Source: Bog-1181 sp964565765
Lineage (GTDB): Bacteria; Oederibacteriota; PGYV01; Palsa-1178
Direction of reading: 5' to 3'
Assembly: GCA_964565765.1 (NCBI GenBank)
Contig: CAZMGF010000009.1
Location: forward strand, 1 to 64,000
Length of the DNA stretch: 64,000 nucleotides
Below are positions 35,201 to 45,108 of the stretch, piece by piece (position 1 is the first letter of the stretch; the number at the start of each line of letters is the position of its first letter). The notes below the pieces were generated by a model. That model searched no databases. It worked only from the letters and a program-made list of their open reading frames with translations, and had not been told where the DNA came from. The translations under genes were made by a program, and so were the position numbers.

Positions 35201-36766
35201 ATGAACAGGGAAAAAATGATAAATATAAGTTTCATTGCCGGAGCCGCGCTGATAGTTATAGCGGCCCTTATCGCCACGGTGCGCGGTGAATTTGAACCGC
35301 CAACCATAATCGCAGCAGGGCTCGGCCTGGCGGGTGTGGGGCTCTATGTGGCAATAAATTTCAAAACAGTCAAAGAACTTTTTTCAAACAAGGCCGCAAG
35401 GTACGGTTTCAACGCGTTTATCTACACTATGATAGTGGTGGCCATCATCGTGCTTGTTCAGACAATATTTACAATACACTCGGCCACGTTCGACCTCACC
35501 AAAGCCAGGCGACATGAGATTTCAGAGCAGACGAAAAAAGTGCTTAAGGCCATGAAACCCAACGTCGAGGCTTACCTTTTTTACTCTTCGCGCGCGCCTA
35601 TACAGCAGGTGCAGGACACAATGGAGCTTTACTCCAAGGAATCGGCGAAATTCAAGTTCCAGGCCGTTGACGCGGACCGAAGCCCTTCCACAGCCGCAAG
35701 GTTCAAAGTCGACCGTTACGGCATTGTCGTGCTTTTCAGGCCGGACAACAACGCGCAGGAAAAAGTGGATACGCTCACCGAAGAGGGGATCACCAACGGC
35801 CTCATCAGGATAACAAGGGAAGCAAAGAAAAAAATATATTTTACAAAGGGGCACGGGGAGCCGTCCCTTGACGCGCCGCAGAATGAGAAGACGGGGATTT
35901 CAGCCCTTAAAGGCGAACTCGAGGCCTACAATTTCCAGGTTGATTCAATTGAACTTTTCTCACAGCCCTCTGTTCCGCCTGACGCGTCCATCCTTGTTAT
36001 AGCGGGGCCGCAGATAGACCTCTTTGACAGGGAATCGGCCATGATAAACGGATTTTTAAGGAACGGCGGGAAAGTTCTCGTGCTTGACGCGCCAATGGTG
36101 CAGCTGCCAAAGCTGGCCGCGCTGTTAAAGTCAAGGGGCGTTATCGCGCAAAACGATATTATTGTCGACAAAATGGGGAAGATGTTCGGCGGGGATCCGC
36201 TTATGCCCATTATAGCGAATTATGACCGGCATGACATCACATCTTCACTCAGGACCGCGAGCTTTATGCCAAACTGCCGTTCATTTGAACTGAAAAGCGG
36301 CGTGGCCGGAGTGACATTATCGCCTCTTGCAAGGACCGGGCAGAGCAGCTGGGGGGAGACAAACCTTGAAAGCGTAAGGCGCGGCTCGGTCAGCCAGGAC
36401 GCCGCCGACCTGCCCGCGCCTTTAATCGTAGGCGCCGCGGCCGAGATCGACAACTCCATATACAAGGCCGATTCCGACGCTGATACAAATCCGACGAAGG
36501 CCGAGCTTGTGGTATATGGAAGCTCTGATTTTATGAACAATACTTTCCTGGGCGCATCGGGAAACAAGGACCTTGTCCTCAATACATTTAATTTTCTGGC
36601 GGGCGAAGGCGACACGATTGCCATTAAGCCGAAGGATAATTCCTTTGAGCCCCTTTTCCTCTCAAAGATCCAGGGAAGGATGCTTTTTATAATCCCGATA
36701 ATTTTCATACCGCTTCTGATAACGGCCATAGGCATCGCGGTATTCGTGCGCAGGAGGTCGTCATGA
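35201..36766 (+). CDS. GldG-like ABC-associated protein
   Basis: 521 residues from the ATG at 35201, chosen because GGAGGGG lies upstream at workable distance; an ATG at 35195 overlaps the permease stop. Three N-terminal membrane helices (about 8-26, 33-51 and 70-92), a large periplasmic region of the GldG/IFT52-like type (AYLFYSSRAPIQQV, FTKGHGEPSL, DRYGIVVLF), and one C-terminal helix (about 495-515) ending in basic residues. It belongs to the uncharacterised gliding-associated ABC complexes. No gliding genes proper are present here. Confidence 0.86.
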   Translation: MNREKMINISFIAGAALIVIAALIATVRGEFEPPTIIAAGLGLAGVGLYVAINFKTVKELFSNKAARYGFNAFIYTMIVVAIIVLVQTIFTIHSATFDLTKARRHEISEQTKKVLKAMKPNVEAYLFYSSRAPIQQVQDTMELYSKESAKFKFQAVDADRSPSTAARFKVDRYGIVVLFRPDNNAQEKVDTLTEEGITNGLIRITREAKKKIYFTKGHGEPSLDAPQNEKTGISALKGELEAYNFQVDSIELFSQPSVPPDASILVIAGPQIDLFDRESAMINGFLRNGGKVLVLDAPMVQLPKLAALLKSRGVIAQNDIIVDKMGKMFGGDPLMPIIANYDRHDITSSLRTASFMPNCRSFELKSGVAGVTLSPLARTGQSSWGETNLESVRRGSVSQDAADLPAPLIVGAAAEIDNSIYKADSDADTNPTKAELVVYGSSDFMNNTFLGASGNKDLVLNTFNFLAGEGDTIAIKPKDNSFEPLFLSKIQGRMLFIIPIIFIPLLITAIGIAVFVRRRSS

Positions 36767-38124
36767 AGGGGAAACAGATACTCATAGCGTTCATTGCGCT
36801 GTGCCTTATAGGCGCTTACTATTTCTTCTTTGAGGTTAAGAAAAAGCAGGATGATAAAAAATCCGAGAAACAGAAAGAAGCGCTCTTCGCCGGCCTTGAT
36901 AAGGACAAAGTTTCCGGCATAAGCCTTTTCGGCGCAGGCGGAAAGATTGAACTGAAAAATGAAAAAGGGTCCTGGTTCATCGACAAGCCCTTAAGGGCGC
37001 CGGCTGACAAAAATTTTATCGATGAATTTACCGGGAAGTTTTCGTCCGGGGATTATAAGGACAAACTTGACAATGCTTCTTTTTCAGAGTACGGGCTAGT
37101 AACCCCGGCTGCGGGTGTTTTGCTGACTGATGCCGCGGGGAAGAAATATGAGGCAAATTTCGGAATACCGACAACAACAGGAGAAAATGTTTACTGTTCA
37201 ATCGCCGGCAACACAACCACGGTCTATATAGTTACAGGCATACTGAAAGCGGAAGCTGACAAAAAAATATTTGACTGGCGCGACAAAAGGGTTATGGGCA
37301 ACATTGACACTCCGGCAGTTACTGAAGTCAGCGTCCATTTAAAGGATAAAAAATTCAGGATAGTCAAAGGGGCCGGCGGCTGGAGCGTGGCGGAGCCTTT
37401 TGCCGCAAGGGCCAGGGCCGACAGGATAGGCGGGTTAATTGACACATTAAGGACGGCGCAGGCAAAGTCAATCGAGGACGCGACCGCGGCCAATCTTTCC
37501 GCAAGAGGGCTTGGCACCCCTTCTGAATATATTCTCTTCAGGGAAGGGAAAACAGAAAAGAAATTTTATTTCGGGGCCTATGACAGGAAAAAGACCACTG
37601 TTTTTTGCAGGGGGGATTATCAGGACGGCATATTTGAACTGCCTGATTTTTTTGTGAAAAACATGCAGAAGCCCGAGGATCTTATGGATAAACGAATCGC
37701 ACCGGTTGAGGAAAAGGCAATCCTGGGGCTGGATGTAAAGTACGCCTCAAGGCAGCTTTCAGCCGTTAAAGTTTTTAAAAAGAACGCCGCGCCGTCATGG
37801 GAAATAAAATCCGCGTCAAATATACCGGGCAAGGAAAAATCGTCAATATCGCCATCCTCGATTTCGTACGGGCTTGTCAACCTTGAATTCGCGCAGAAGA
37901 TCGATGAAAAGAACGGCGCTGCCGCGCAGGATTATGGATTTGCTTCCGGCTGTGAAATAACTGCATACGGCGAGCAGAACAAAAGGCTCTTTACAGTTGT
38001 AACCGGCAGGAAACTTGCCGACAAGGATGAAATTTATGTTAAAAACATCGACACCGGGGCCGTCTTCACTACGGCATCCAGGTTTATAACAAACATTAAT
38101 CTTCCGGGGCTGGAGGTGAAGTAG
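36763..38124 (+). CDS. DUF4340 domain protein
   Basis: 453 residues. One N-terminal membrane anchor (about 5-22) with a Lys-rich stop-transfer segment, then repeated DUF4340 units: pairs of strands with WFIDKPLRAPADK, SFSEYGL and GGWSVAEPFAARARADR. Overlaps the GldG-like gene as ATGA, so it is translated with it; such proteins regularly follow GldG-like genes. Presumed periplasmic partner of the ABC complex. Function unknown. Confidence 0.85.
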   Translation: MKGKQILIAFIALCLIGAYYFFFEVKKKQDDKKSEKQKEALFAGLDKDKVSGISLFGAGGKIELKNEKGSWFIDKPLRAPADKNFIDEFTGKFSSGDYKDKLDNASFSEYGLVTPAAGVLLTDAAGKKYEANFGIPTTTGENVYCSIAGNTTTVYIVTGILKAEADKKIFDWRDKRVMGNIDTPAVTEVSVHLKDKKFRIVKGAGGWSVAEPFAARARADRIGGLIDTLRTAQAKSIEDATAANLSARGLGTPSEYILFREGKTEKKFYFGAYDRKKTTVFCRGDYQDGIFELPDFFVKNMQKPEDLMDKRIAPVEEKAILGLDVKYASRQLSAVKVFKKNAAPSWEIKSASNIPGKEKSSISPSSISYGLVNLEFAQKIDEKNGAAAQDYGFASGCEITAYGEQNKRLFTVVTGRKLADKDEIYVKNIDTGAVFTTASRFITNINLPGLEVK

Positions 38125-38126
38125 TC

Positions 38127-39503
38127 ATGAAGAAGTTCTTTATTTCTTCGGTTTTGCTTCCTCTTTTTGCCGTGATTTCTTCCGCGTCTGTTCAGTACAT
38201 ACCCGCTTCATTCAAGGAACTTGCGGAAAAAGTGCGGCCGTCGGTCGTGAACATTTCAACGGTTTCCACCATCAGAATGGGCGGGGACCCGCTCTCTGAC
38301 CAGTTTTTTAACGATGATTTTTATCAGAGATTTTTCGGCGTGCCCAAACAGCAGATGAAAAGGCAGTCGCTCGGGAGCGGTTTTATTGTTTCTCCCGACG
38401 GCTACATACTTACGAACAACCATGTTGTGGACAAAGCAGATGAGATAACTGTGAAACTTTACAACCAGAAGGAATTTAAGGCAAAGGTAATAGGCACCGA
38501 TAAGGACACGGATCTTGCTGTAATAAAGATAAACGCCGAAAATCTCCCGCCGATACTTATGGGAGACTCGGATAAAATAGATGTGGGCGACTGGGTTCTG
38601 GCTGTGGGATCTCCATTCGGCCTGGAGCAGACGGTCACGCAGGGGATAATCAGCGCAAAGGGCAGGATAATCGGGGCCGGGCCGTATGATGATTTTCTCC
38701 AGACTGACGCGGCGATCAATCCCGGAAATTCCGGGGGCCCGCTGATAAACATGAACGGCGAGGTCATAGGCATTAACACGGCGATATCATCAACTTCCGG
38801 CGGATACGAAGGCGTGGGTTTTGCCATGCCCATAAATATAGCCAAGAAAACATACAGTGATATTTTAAGCAGCGGCAGGGCGATACGCGGCTGGCTAGGC
38901 GTCGTAATACAGGAAATGACGCCGGAGCTGGCGAAACATTTTAAGGCAAAGGAAGGCGTCCTGATATCGCAGGTTTACGCCGGGAGCCCGGCAGAGGCCG
39001 GCGGGATAAAGCGCGGCGATGTTGTGGTTTCAATAGACTCTAAAACCGTTACAAAATACCGCGAGCTGCAGTCAATAATAGCGGGCGAGGCTGTGGGCAA
39101 AACAGTCGAGATAAAAGTAATAAGGGACGGCCAGGAAAAAACATTCAATGTGAAGATAGCGGAACGCAATATGGACAAGATAGCCGGCCAGCAGAAAGAG
39201 GCATTAAAGCAGGAGGCAAAAAAGAACCTCGGCATAGAAGCCGGCGATATTACTCCCGAAGAGGAATCGCAGTACGGGTTGTCCTCGGCTTCCGGAGTCA
39301 TCGTCATGCAGGTGACACAGGGCTCTACAGCCGAAGCGGCCGGTGTAATGGCAGGCGACGTTATCCATGAAATGAACGGAAAGGCCATAAACAATCTGGA
39401 GGATTTTAATGCGGCGTCGTCAAAAGCGGCAAAAGGATCGCAGGTGGTGCTGTTAATTGAGCGGGGAAACACAATGGTGTACCTGGCGTTCACAAACGAA
39501 TAA
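38127..39503 (+). CDS. DegP/HtrA-type periplasmic serine protease
   Basis: 458 residues. Signal peptide (1-21), trypsin-like domain with catalytic H99 (TNNHVVDKADE), D129 (DTDLAVIKI) and S202 (NPGNSGGPL), then two PDZ domains (about 255-345 and 375-455). Family knowledge: degrades or chaperones misfolded envelope proteins. It starts two bases after the DUF4340 stop and is therefore the last gene of the ABC operon; a clear terminator follows. Given the giant exported proteins next door, a quality-control role for them is a reasonable inference. Confidence 0.94.
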   Translation: MKKFFISSVLLPLFAVISSASVQYIPASFKELAEKVRPSVVNISTVSTIRMGGDPLSDQFFNDDFYQRFFGVPKQQMKRQSLGSGFIVSPDGYILTNNHVVDKADEITVKLYNQKEFKAKVIGTDKDTDLAVIKINAENLPPILMGDSDKIDVGDWVLAVGSPFGLEQTVTQGIISAKGRIIGAGPYDDFLQTDAAINPGNSGGPLINMNGEVIGINTAISSTSGGYEGVGFAMPINIAKKTYSDILSSGRAIRGWLGVVIQEMTPELAKHFKAKEGVLISQVYAGSPAEAGGIKRGDVVVSIDSKTVTKYRELQSIIAGEAVGKTVEIKVIRDGQEKTFNVKIAERNMDKIAGQQKEALKQEAKKNLGIEAGDITPEEESQYGLSSASGVIVMQVTQGSTAEAAGVMAGDVIHEMNGKAINNLEDFNAASSKAAKGSQVVLLIERGNTMVYLAFTNE

Positions 39504-39520
39504 AAATATAAATTAATATT

Positions 39521-39560
39521 ACGGCCCTTCTTCAGAGATGGAGAAGGGCCGTTTTATTTT
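39521..39560 (+). terminator. Rho-independent terminator after degP
   Basis: ACGGCCCTTCT / AGAAGGGCCGT, 11 bp, ten-base loop, followed by TTTTATTTT. Confidence 0.9.
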
Positions 39561-39653
39561 AATTAAAAAGCAATTCACAACCAAATTTCACCTTACAAAA
39601 CAACCTTTTTTGCATTTCGACGTTTAAACGTAATAACCCAACCTCTTTATGAA

Positions 39654-39682
39654 TTGACAAGGGCTTTATTATGATGTATTAT
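39654..39682 (+). promoter_or_regulatory. Sigma-70-type promoter
   Basis: TTGACA at 39654-39659 and TATTAT at 39677-39682 with 17 bp spacing; leader of about 80 bases to the next start. Confidence 0.75.
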
Positions 39683-39767
39683 ATATATTAAGGAAGCTTT
39701 ATCATCCGGTTATGTCATATACTTTGATTCCTACCACTATAAGGCCGGGTGAAAGGTGAAGGGGACA

Positions 39768-42266
39768 ATGACAAAACTAACGTCCAAATTTCTCGCCTCG
39801 TTATTTTCAACCATTATTATATCATTATTTTTTGTCGTATCCTCATTTGCCGCAAGCGGCGGCAAGGTAATAAGCGTTACAATGAGCCCTTCAACACCTA
39901 ATTTCGGCGACCTTGTCACGATAACAGTCAAATACTGCGCGCAATTATATAATTCCGAATACATCGCCATAGCGATAAGCTCCTCACCGACAAAATCAAG
40001 CGCGGATCTTTCCGCCAACGGCCAGATATTTGTCGTGAGTATACAGGGTGTGGATGTCGCCACGGCATTGCCTGATGGTGGAAACCCAGGAGGCCAGATA
40101 GGCTGGATTGCCAACGCGAACCCCAACGGCGGTACATCAAACTGCCAGGACTGCTCGCCGCAGGCGGGTAATATTTTTACCAACACATACAATGTCCACA
40201 TACCACCCGCATCAGATTATCCGGGATGTAATATAAGCCAGCTTTATATCCACGTAGCTTTAAAAGACGCTAATATGGCCGCAAGCGACTGGCTCGCCGC
40301 AGGAGATACGGGAGCATGCAACAGCGAGCCTGTGCCGGTTGACTGGACAATGGGAACCCAGGCGGCGGGATTTACAATGAGCAAAACCACGGAAGGCGAA
40401 GTACAGGCGCAGGGCGACCTTGTTCTATATTCCATAAATTATACATACTGGAACGGAACGCTCACGTTAACGGATACAATACCCGGCGGAGGGGATTTAA
40501 AACTGGTATCATTCGGGCCCACAGGAATGACAGGCGGCACAGTGACCGGGCCGGCGATAGGGTCAACTGCGGGAAATTTCACATGGGTACTGCCAAACAG
40601 GACGGGCATGCCTGGAACAGCGGCCGGCACCGTATGGATGCTTTATCAGGAGACTGCAAACCCGCCGACAATGGGAAAAAATTACGCGAACAACGCTCAG
40701 GGAACAATGCCCGGAGGAACTCCGTCAACGTTAAACGCGGTCGCAAACTGCATAGTCGGGCAGGCGGCAATCACCATCACAAAGGCGCAGAGCGAGGCAA
40801 ACCCAAATTTCGGCGATATGATAACTTATTACCTAACATATAATGTAAACGGAATGCAGCTTGTGGCATATCAGTCTTTTGACGACCTTGCGCTGGGCAC
40901 ATATGGAAGCATGACTGATGAGACAGGCGCGCCTCCGACAGGATGGCAATTCGCGCCGCAAAACGGGGTTAACGGGGACTGGACAGTATCAGATGCCTGT
41001 AATACCGGAGACAGGATAATAACAGGGCAGGTAAATACAACTTCCACATATCCGGGATTATTATATTCAGGAATTACCGGAAGCGCCCTGTGCAGCGGCA
41101 TAGTATATGGAGAAGCTTATATAAATCCGGAAACATATGAAGGCGCCGATGCCCTTATGTTCTTCAGAAATGACGGGCTTGTCGGAGGCAAGGCGTATGC
41201 GGTTGTAATATCTGTCGATAAAAACATAGGCGGATATACCGGCGGTAATATTGATTTCCAGGCATGTACGCCGGCATGCATATGGCCCACACCCAACTAT
41301 ATAGGAGCAAACCCGGCGATTACCAGCAATAAATGGTGGTCCATTAAGGTATGGATAGACCCGGCAAACCAGTATCATTTCCAGGCAAAGGCGTGGCCGA
41401 GAGGGTCTCCTGAGCCCGCGGGATACCAGATAGACTGGACCGACCCGAATGGCGCGGCAACCGGTATGTCCTGTACCAACGGTACCGCGTGGAAGGCCGG
41501 GTTTGGAGAACAGGGAGGCGACACGGCAAGCCCTTATGTTCAGGATTCATATAACAATTTTGAGATATTCAACCCGAGAGTATCGGCAAGCACGGTTGTA
41601 TGGGACACGGTGCCAAACGCTGTTGGCGGCATATCTGACGATTCAGTATTATATGTCGGCCAGCAGGGGCCGTATGCGGTAGTATCTAACGGGCCGAGCC
41701 TTGTTTCATGGAACCTCGGCAATGTTTCAAACGAGGGCGGAACATTCACATGGTGGGGAACGGTAAATTCATGCAAGCCCATAACAAACCAGGGGTTTAT
41801 AAACGGCGCATCGCCTGCTGTGGCGCAGGTTTCAAATATAGTTATAGCAAATCCTTATTGCCAGCCTGAAACAGGAATAACAAAGACGGCAAATGTGACG
41901 CAGGCCAACATGGGCACCACAATAACCTGGACAATAACCTACTGCAATGACGGAGAGGGTGATATTGCCAATTATACAATTACCGACCCTATGCCTTCCG
42001 GCATGCTTTTTGTGGGCTGCACCAACGGATGCTCTTCCGGCGGCGGTACTGTTACATGGAACCTTGGCACCCTTACAAAAGGCACCTGCAACCAGACGGT
42101 AAAATGGTGGGGAACAGTGACCGCTATACCATTTAATCCGCTTACAGCGAAGGAATATTTCGCCGCGGTTCCGGATACAAGCGTAATTATTGAAAAGGAA
42201 GTCTTAAACAGTTATTCAGCTGAAATGCTTCAGCAGAAAGTTTCTCTCCTGAAAGGGGATGATTAA
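39768..42266 (+). CDS. Secreted DUF11-repeat protein with nested lectin-like domain
   Basis: 832 residues from the ATG at 39768; a GTG at 39756 is also in frame but GAAAGGTG suits the ATG. Signal peptide (1-28). Then a short beta domain (KVISVTMSPSTPNFGDLVTI), and several DUF11-like repeats recognised by endings such as VVWDTVP...SWNLGNVSNEGGTFTWWGTV and the opening GITKTANVTQANMGTTITWTITYCNDG. One DUF11 unit (opening near 325, closing near 610) contains a roughly 240-residue insert with a jelly-roll, LamG-like look. No catalytic motif recognised. Probable structural or adhesive surface protein. Its end overlaps the next gene by eight bases, so both are coupled. Confidence 0.78.
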   Translation: MTKLTSKFLASLFSTIIISLFFVVSSFAASGGKVISVTMSPSTPNFGDLVTITVKYCAQLYNSEYIAIAISSSPTKSSADLSANGQIFVVSIQGVDVATALPDGGNPGGQIGWIANANPNGGTSNCQDCSPQAGNIFTNTYNVHIPPASDYPGCNISQLYIHVALKDANMAASDWLAAGDTGACNSEPVPVDWTMGTQAAGFTMSKTTEGEVQAQGDLVLYSINYTYWNGTLTLTDTIPGGGDLKLVSFGPTGMTGGTVTGPAIGSTAGNFTWVLPNRTGMPGTAAGTVWMLYQETANPPTMGKNYANNAQGTMPGGTPSTLNAVANCIVGQAAITITKAQSEANPNFGDMITYYLTYNVNGMQLVAYQSFDDLALGTYGSMTDETGAPPTGWQFAPQNGVNGDWTVSDACNTGDRIITGQVNTTSTYPGLLYSGITGSALCSGIVYGEAYINPETYEGADALMFFRNDGLVGGKAYAVVISVDKNIGGYTGGNIDFQACTPACIWPTPNYIGANPAITSNKWWSIKVWIDPANQYHFQAKAWPRGSPEPAGYQIDWTDPNGAATGMSCTNGTAWKAGFGEQGGDTASPYVQDSYNNFEIFNPRVSASTVVWDTVPNAVGGISDDSVLYVGQQGPYAVVSNGPSLVSWNLGNVSNEGGTFTWWGTVNSCKPITNQGFINGASPAVAQVSNIVIANPYCQPETGITKTANVTQANMGTTITWTITYCNDGEGDIANYTITDPMPSGMLFVGCTNGCSSGGGTVTWNLGTLTKGTCNQTVKWWGTVTAIPFNPLTAKEYFAAVPDTSVIIEKEVLNSYSAEMLQQKVSLLKGDD

Positions 42267-45003
42267 TATTTTCAGGGCCCTGTCCGCTGAGTTTAAGAGA
42301 TGGCTGATACTGGCGGTTTTTGCCGCTGTTGCGCTGCCTCTTTTTGCCAATACCGGCCTTGACCTTAAAACTTACACAACAGCGAACCAATGTACGGGCA
42401 ATGGAATGACGGTTGATTTTGCCATTATTAATAACACAGGGGCCCCTGTAAGCGGGCCCTTTACAATAGCTGTATGGATAAATGATGTGGGCACTCCCAA
42501 TATAAATTCTCCGCAGGTAGCCGGCAATTATACTTCGGCATATCCATCCACAGCAGGATGGAACCAGGCAGGCTCCGCGTCAAATTTTCAGGTCAGCGCT
42601 TTTAGCTGCGCCGTGCAGGGCGCCACGCAGATGATAACAGAGGATTTTACACCGCAGAATCCAATTGCCGCAGGCGGATGGATGGCCGGTTCATTTCAGA
42701 TTTATTTAAACGGCTGGCCAAGCCCGATGGATACGGGCTGCGATGATTATTCTGACCCTACAGCCGGCGCATATACGGATTACAGCCATATATGCCTATA
42801 CAGGGGAGGCGTTCTTGAAGTTGAACAGACATCTCCTGGAGTAAATGACCCGAACACCGGCGTTCCTCCGTGCTCTGTTCCATCGGCCACAGCCACTCCG
42901 ACAACAGTAGGTAAATTAAACTGCGCGACAGACTCCAACGGAAATATGAGCTGCGCGTTTGTGGCCCTGCTCGGCAACAGCCCGACTTTCACGCCGACAT
43001 CCACAATGACCGACACAAGGACAATAACACCGACATTTACACCGACTTTTACGCCGACAAATACGCCCACTTACACGCCGACTTACACAATGACCTATAC
43101 AAGGACCGCGACTCCGACTTTCACTTCCACACCCACATATACCCCGACATACACGCAGTCTTTTACCTCAACCGACACGCCGACGCCGACCGACACGCCG
43201 ACCTATACCCCGACATACACCCAGTCTTATACCCCCACTTATACTTCGACATATACCGCCACGCCGACCTATACCGTTACAAGCACATTTACGCTGACGG
43301 TTACCATGACCAATACGGTATCATCAAATACACCCACAAATACACCCACATTCACGCCGACATATACCGCTACACAGACATATACCGCCACGCCCACATA
43401 TACCGCCACATATACGCAGACTTCCACATATACACAGACTAATACTCCGACAGCAACCCCCACCCAGACCGACACATACACGGCCACGCCGACCATAACG
43501 GTTACTACGCCGTATACTTCAACAGACACGCCGACCGTAACACCGACATTTACCGACACGCCTACATATACGCCGACATCGTCGCCCACGGATACTTTAA
43601 CGGATACTCCGACATTTACCGACACGCCGACATATACGGCAACATCATCGCCGACTTATACACAGACGGATACGCCGACATTCACGGATACTCCGACATA
43701 TACGGCAACGCCCACGGATACGGCAACCCCGACCTACACATTTACAACGTCGCCCACTTATACTTCAACCGATACTTATACTTCAACTGACACACCCACA
43801 TATACCGCGACCCAGACGTATACCCCGACTTATACCGTTACATATACATACACCCAGACCAATACGCCCACTGACACCCCTACTGACACCCCGACTTATA
43901 CTGACACGGATACTCCCACTTACACATTCACTTCAACCGCCACGCCTACATATACGCCGACTTATACGGCAACGCCCACATATACCGCCACCCCTACCAA
44001 TACGCCTTCGCCTACGATAACGCCGACTCCTATACCATATCCTTATTTGCTGACGATAAGCGCCTACAATGAGGCCGGCGAGCTTGTTAAAGTTATAGCT
44101 TCGTCGCCGGTTTCCGCGCAATTTACAGGCGCGTACATGATGGTAAGCGGGACCGTGGTGGATTTGTTTGACCCCTCTGACGGCGCCCTGACATTAAGCC
44201 TCCCAAATCTGGACGGGCCGGGACAGAACAGCGGCACGATGACCTTCGCCTGGAACGGCACCACCAACGCAAACCAGGTTGTCGCACCGGGAAATTATTA
44301 CATAAAATTCAGCACCACAGACACATACGGCCATGTTGACACAAAAATTGAGGATATTCAGGTACTTTATATTCAGGAATATGTGCAGGTAAACATTTAT
44401 AACTCCGCCGGGGAGCTGGTCCGCAGGCTCCAGACGCCGTATAACGGCACTTCTGTGGTGAGCCTCGGCGTTGACGATGTCCTGCAGGTGGGCAAGGATA
44501 TGACCGATATAAATATAGGTTACGCGCCGGGGGGCAATATAGAGTGGGACGGCAAGAATAACGCCGGGGAAATAGTATCCTCCGGCACATATGAAATGCA
44601 GGTTGTGATTCAGACGGACCAGGGCACAAGGATTGTGGCTTCCAAGACGGTTGTGGTGTTAAACGCCTCCGTGAGCGGCATCATAACCAATATAAAAATA
44701 AAACCGAACCCGATAGTGGTTACAGATTCAGCTTCCAAGAGCGTGGTATTTCAGTGGGCGGCATCCGGAAATGGCACGGCTGTCATCCGTATATATAATC
44801 AGACGGGTGAACTTGTAAAAACAATTAACGCCACCCTGGCGGACGGTGTTGCCGGAATCACATGGGACCTGACCACTTCGGGGGGAAACGACGCGTCAAG
44901 CGGAGTTTATATATGCGCAATCAGGGCAAACCAGGACACCGGCGAGGCTGAAACAAAAATAATAAAAATGGCAATAATAAACAAGGTTAAGGAAGACCAG
45001 TAG
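42259..45003 (+). CDS. Exported protein: CBM3-like domain, long Thr/Pro linker, FlgD-type C-terminus
   Basis: 914 residues. Signal peptide after basic RALSAEFKR (to about 31). Residues 35-200 resemble a family 3 cellulose-binding module: VDFAIINNTGAPVSGPFTIAVW, then CDDYSDPTAGAYTDYSHICL followed by a yrGGvLev strand, which mirrors the N-D-Y-S...Y-N-G-x-L-V-W end of CBM3. Residues about 242-594 are an extended Thr/Pro/Tyr low-complexity linker. The C-terminal 320 residues hold three related beta-sandwiches with NEAGELVK / NSAGELVRRL / NQTGELVKT and G-x-Y motifs, the FlgD Ig-like or sorting type. No catalytic domain, so it may be a binding or scaffold component. Start ATG overlaps the preceding gene. 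Confidence 0.75.
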   Translation: MINIFRALSAEFKRWLILAVFAAVALPLFANTGLDLKTYTTANQCTGNGMTVDFAIINNTGAPVSGPFTIAVWINDVGTPNINSPQVAGNYTSAYPSTAGWNQAGSASNFQVSAFSCAVQGATQMITEDFTPQNPIAAGGWMAGSFQIYLNGWPSPMDTGCDDYSDPTAGAYTDYSHICLYRGGVLEVEQTSPGVNDPNTGVPPCSVPSATATPTTVGKLNCATDSNGNMSCAFVALLGNSPTFTPTSTMTDTRTITPTFTPTFTPTNTPTYTPTYTMTYTRTATPTFTSTPTYTPTYTQSFTSTDTPTPTDTPTYTPTYTQSYTPTYTSTYTATPTYTVTSTFTLTVTMTNTVSSNTPTNTPTFTPTYTATQTYTATPTYTATYTQTSTYTQTNTPTATPTQTDTYTATPTITVTTPYTSTDTPTVTPTFTDTPTYTPTSSPTDTLTDTPTFTDTPTYTATSSPTYTQTDTPTFTDTPTYTATPTDTATPTYTFTTSPTYTSTDTYTSTDTPTYTATQTYTPTYTVTYTYTQTNTPTDTPTDTPTYTDTDTPTYTFTSTATPTYTPTYTATPTYTATPTNTPSPTITPTPIPYPYLLTISAYNEAGELVKVIASSPVSAQFTGAYMMVSGTVVDLFDPSDGALTLSLPNLDGPGQNSGTMTFAWNGTTNANQVVAPGNYYIKFSTTDTYGHVDTKIEDIQVLYIQEYVQVNIYNSAGELVRRLQTPYNGTSVVSLGVDDVLQVGKDMTDINIGYAPGGNIEWDGKNNAGEIVSSGTYEMQVVIQTDQGTRIVASKTVVVLNASVSGIITNIKIKPNPIVVTDSASKSVVFQWAASGNGTAVIRIYNQTGELVKTINATLADGVAGITWDLTTSGGNDASSGVYICAIRANQDTGEAETKIIKMAIINKVKEDQ
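42981..44040 (+). repeat. Degenerate tandem repeat coding for the Thr/Pro linker
   Basis: About 1.06 kb built of six- and twelve-base units such as ACGCCGACATAT and TATACCGCC, coding for T-x-T-x-T-P patterns with Tyr, Phe, Asn, Asp, Ser or Ala between. In all frames stop codons are rare, so it creates false long open frames on the other strand. Confidence 0.9.
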
Positions 45004-45038
45004 GCATATTTAATGGAACGCTCTGTTTTAAAAAAAAC

Positions 45039-45066
45039 TTGAAATCCCCGCGGAAGGTATTATAAT
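45039..45066 (+). promoter_or_regulatory. Sigma-70-type promoter
   Basis: TTGAAA at 45039-45044 and TATAAT at 45061-45066, spacing 16, serving the PilZ gene. Confidence 0.6.
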
Positions 45067-45108
45067 ATATAACATATGAAGGCGGGAAATAAGCCAGCGA
45101 GGTGCGTT

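Noticed and set aside
42981..44040. CRISPR-like array
   Set aside because: Units are short, degenerate, without constant repeats or unique spacers, and lie in a coding frame.
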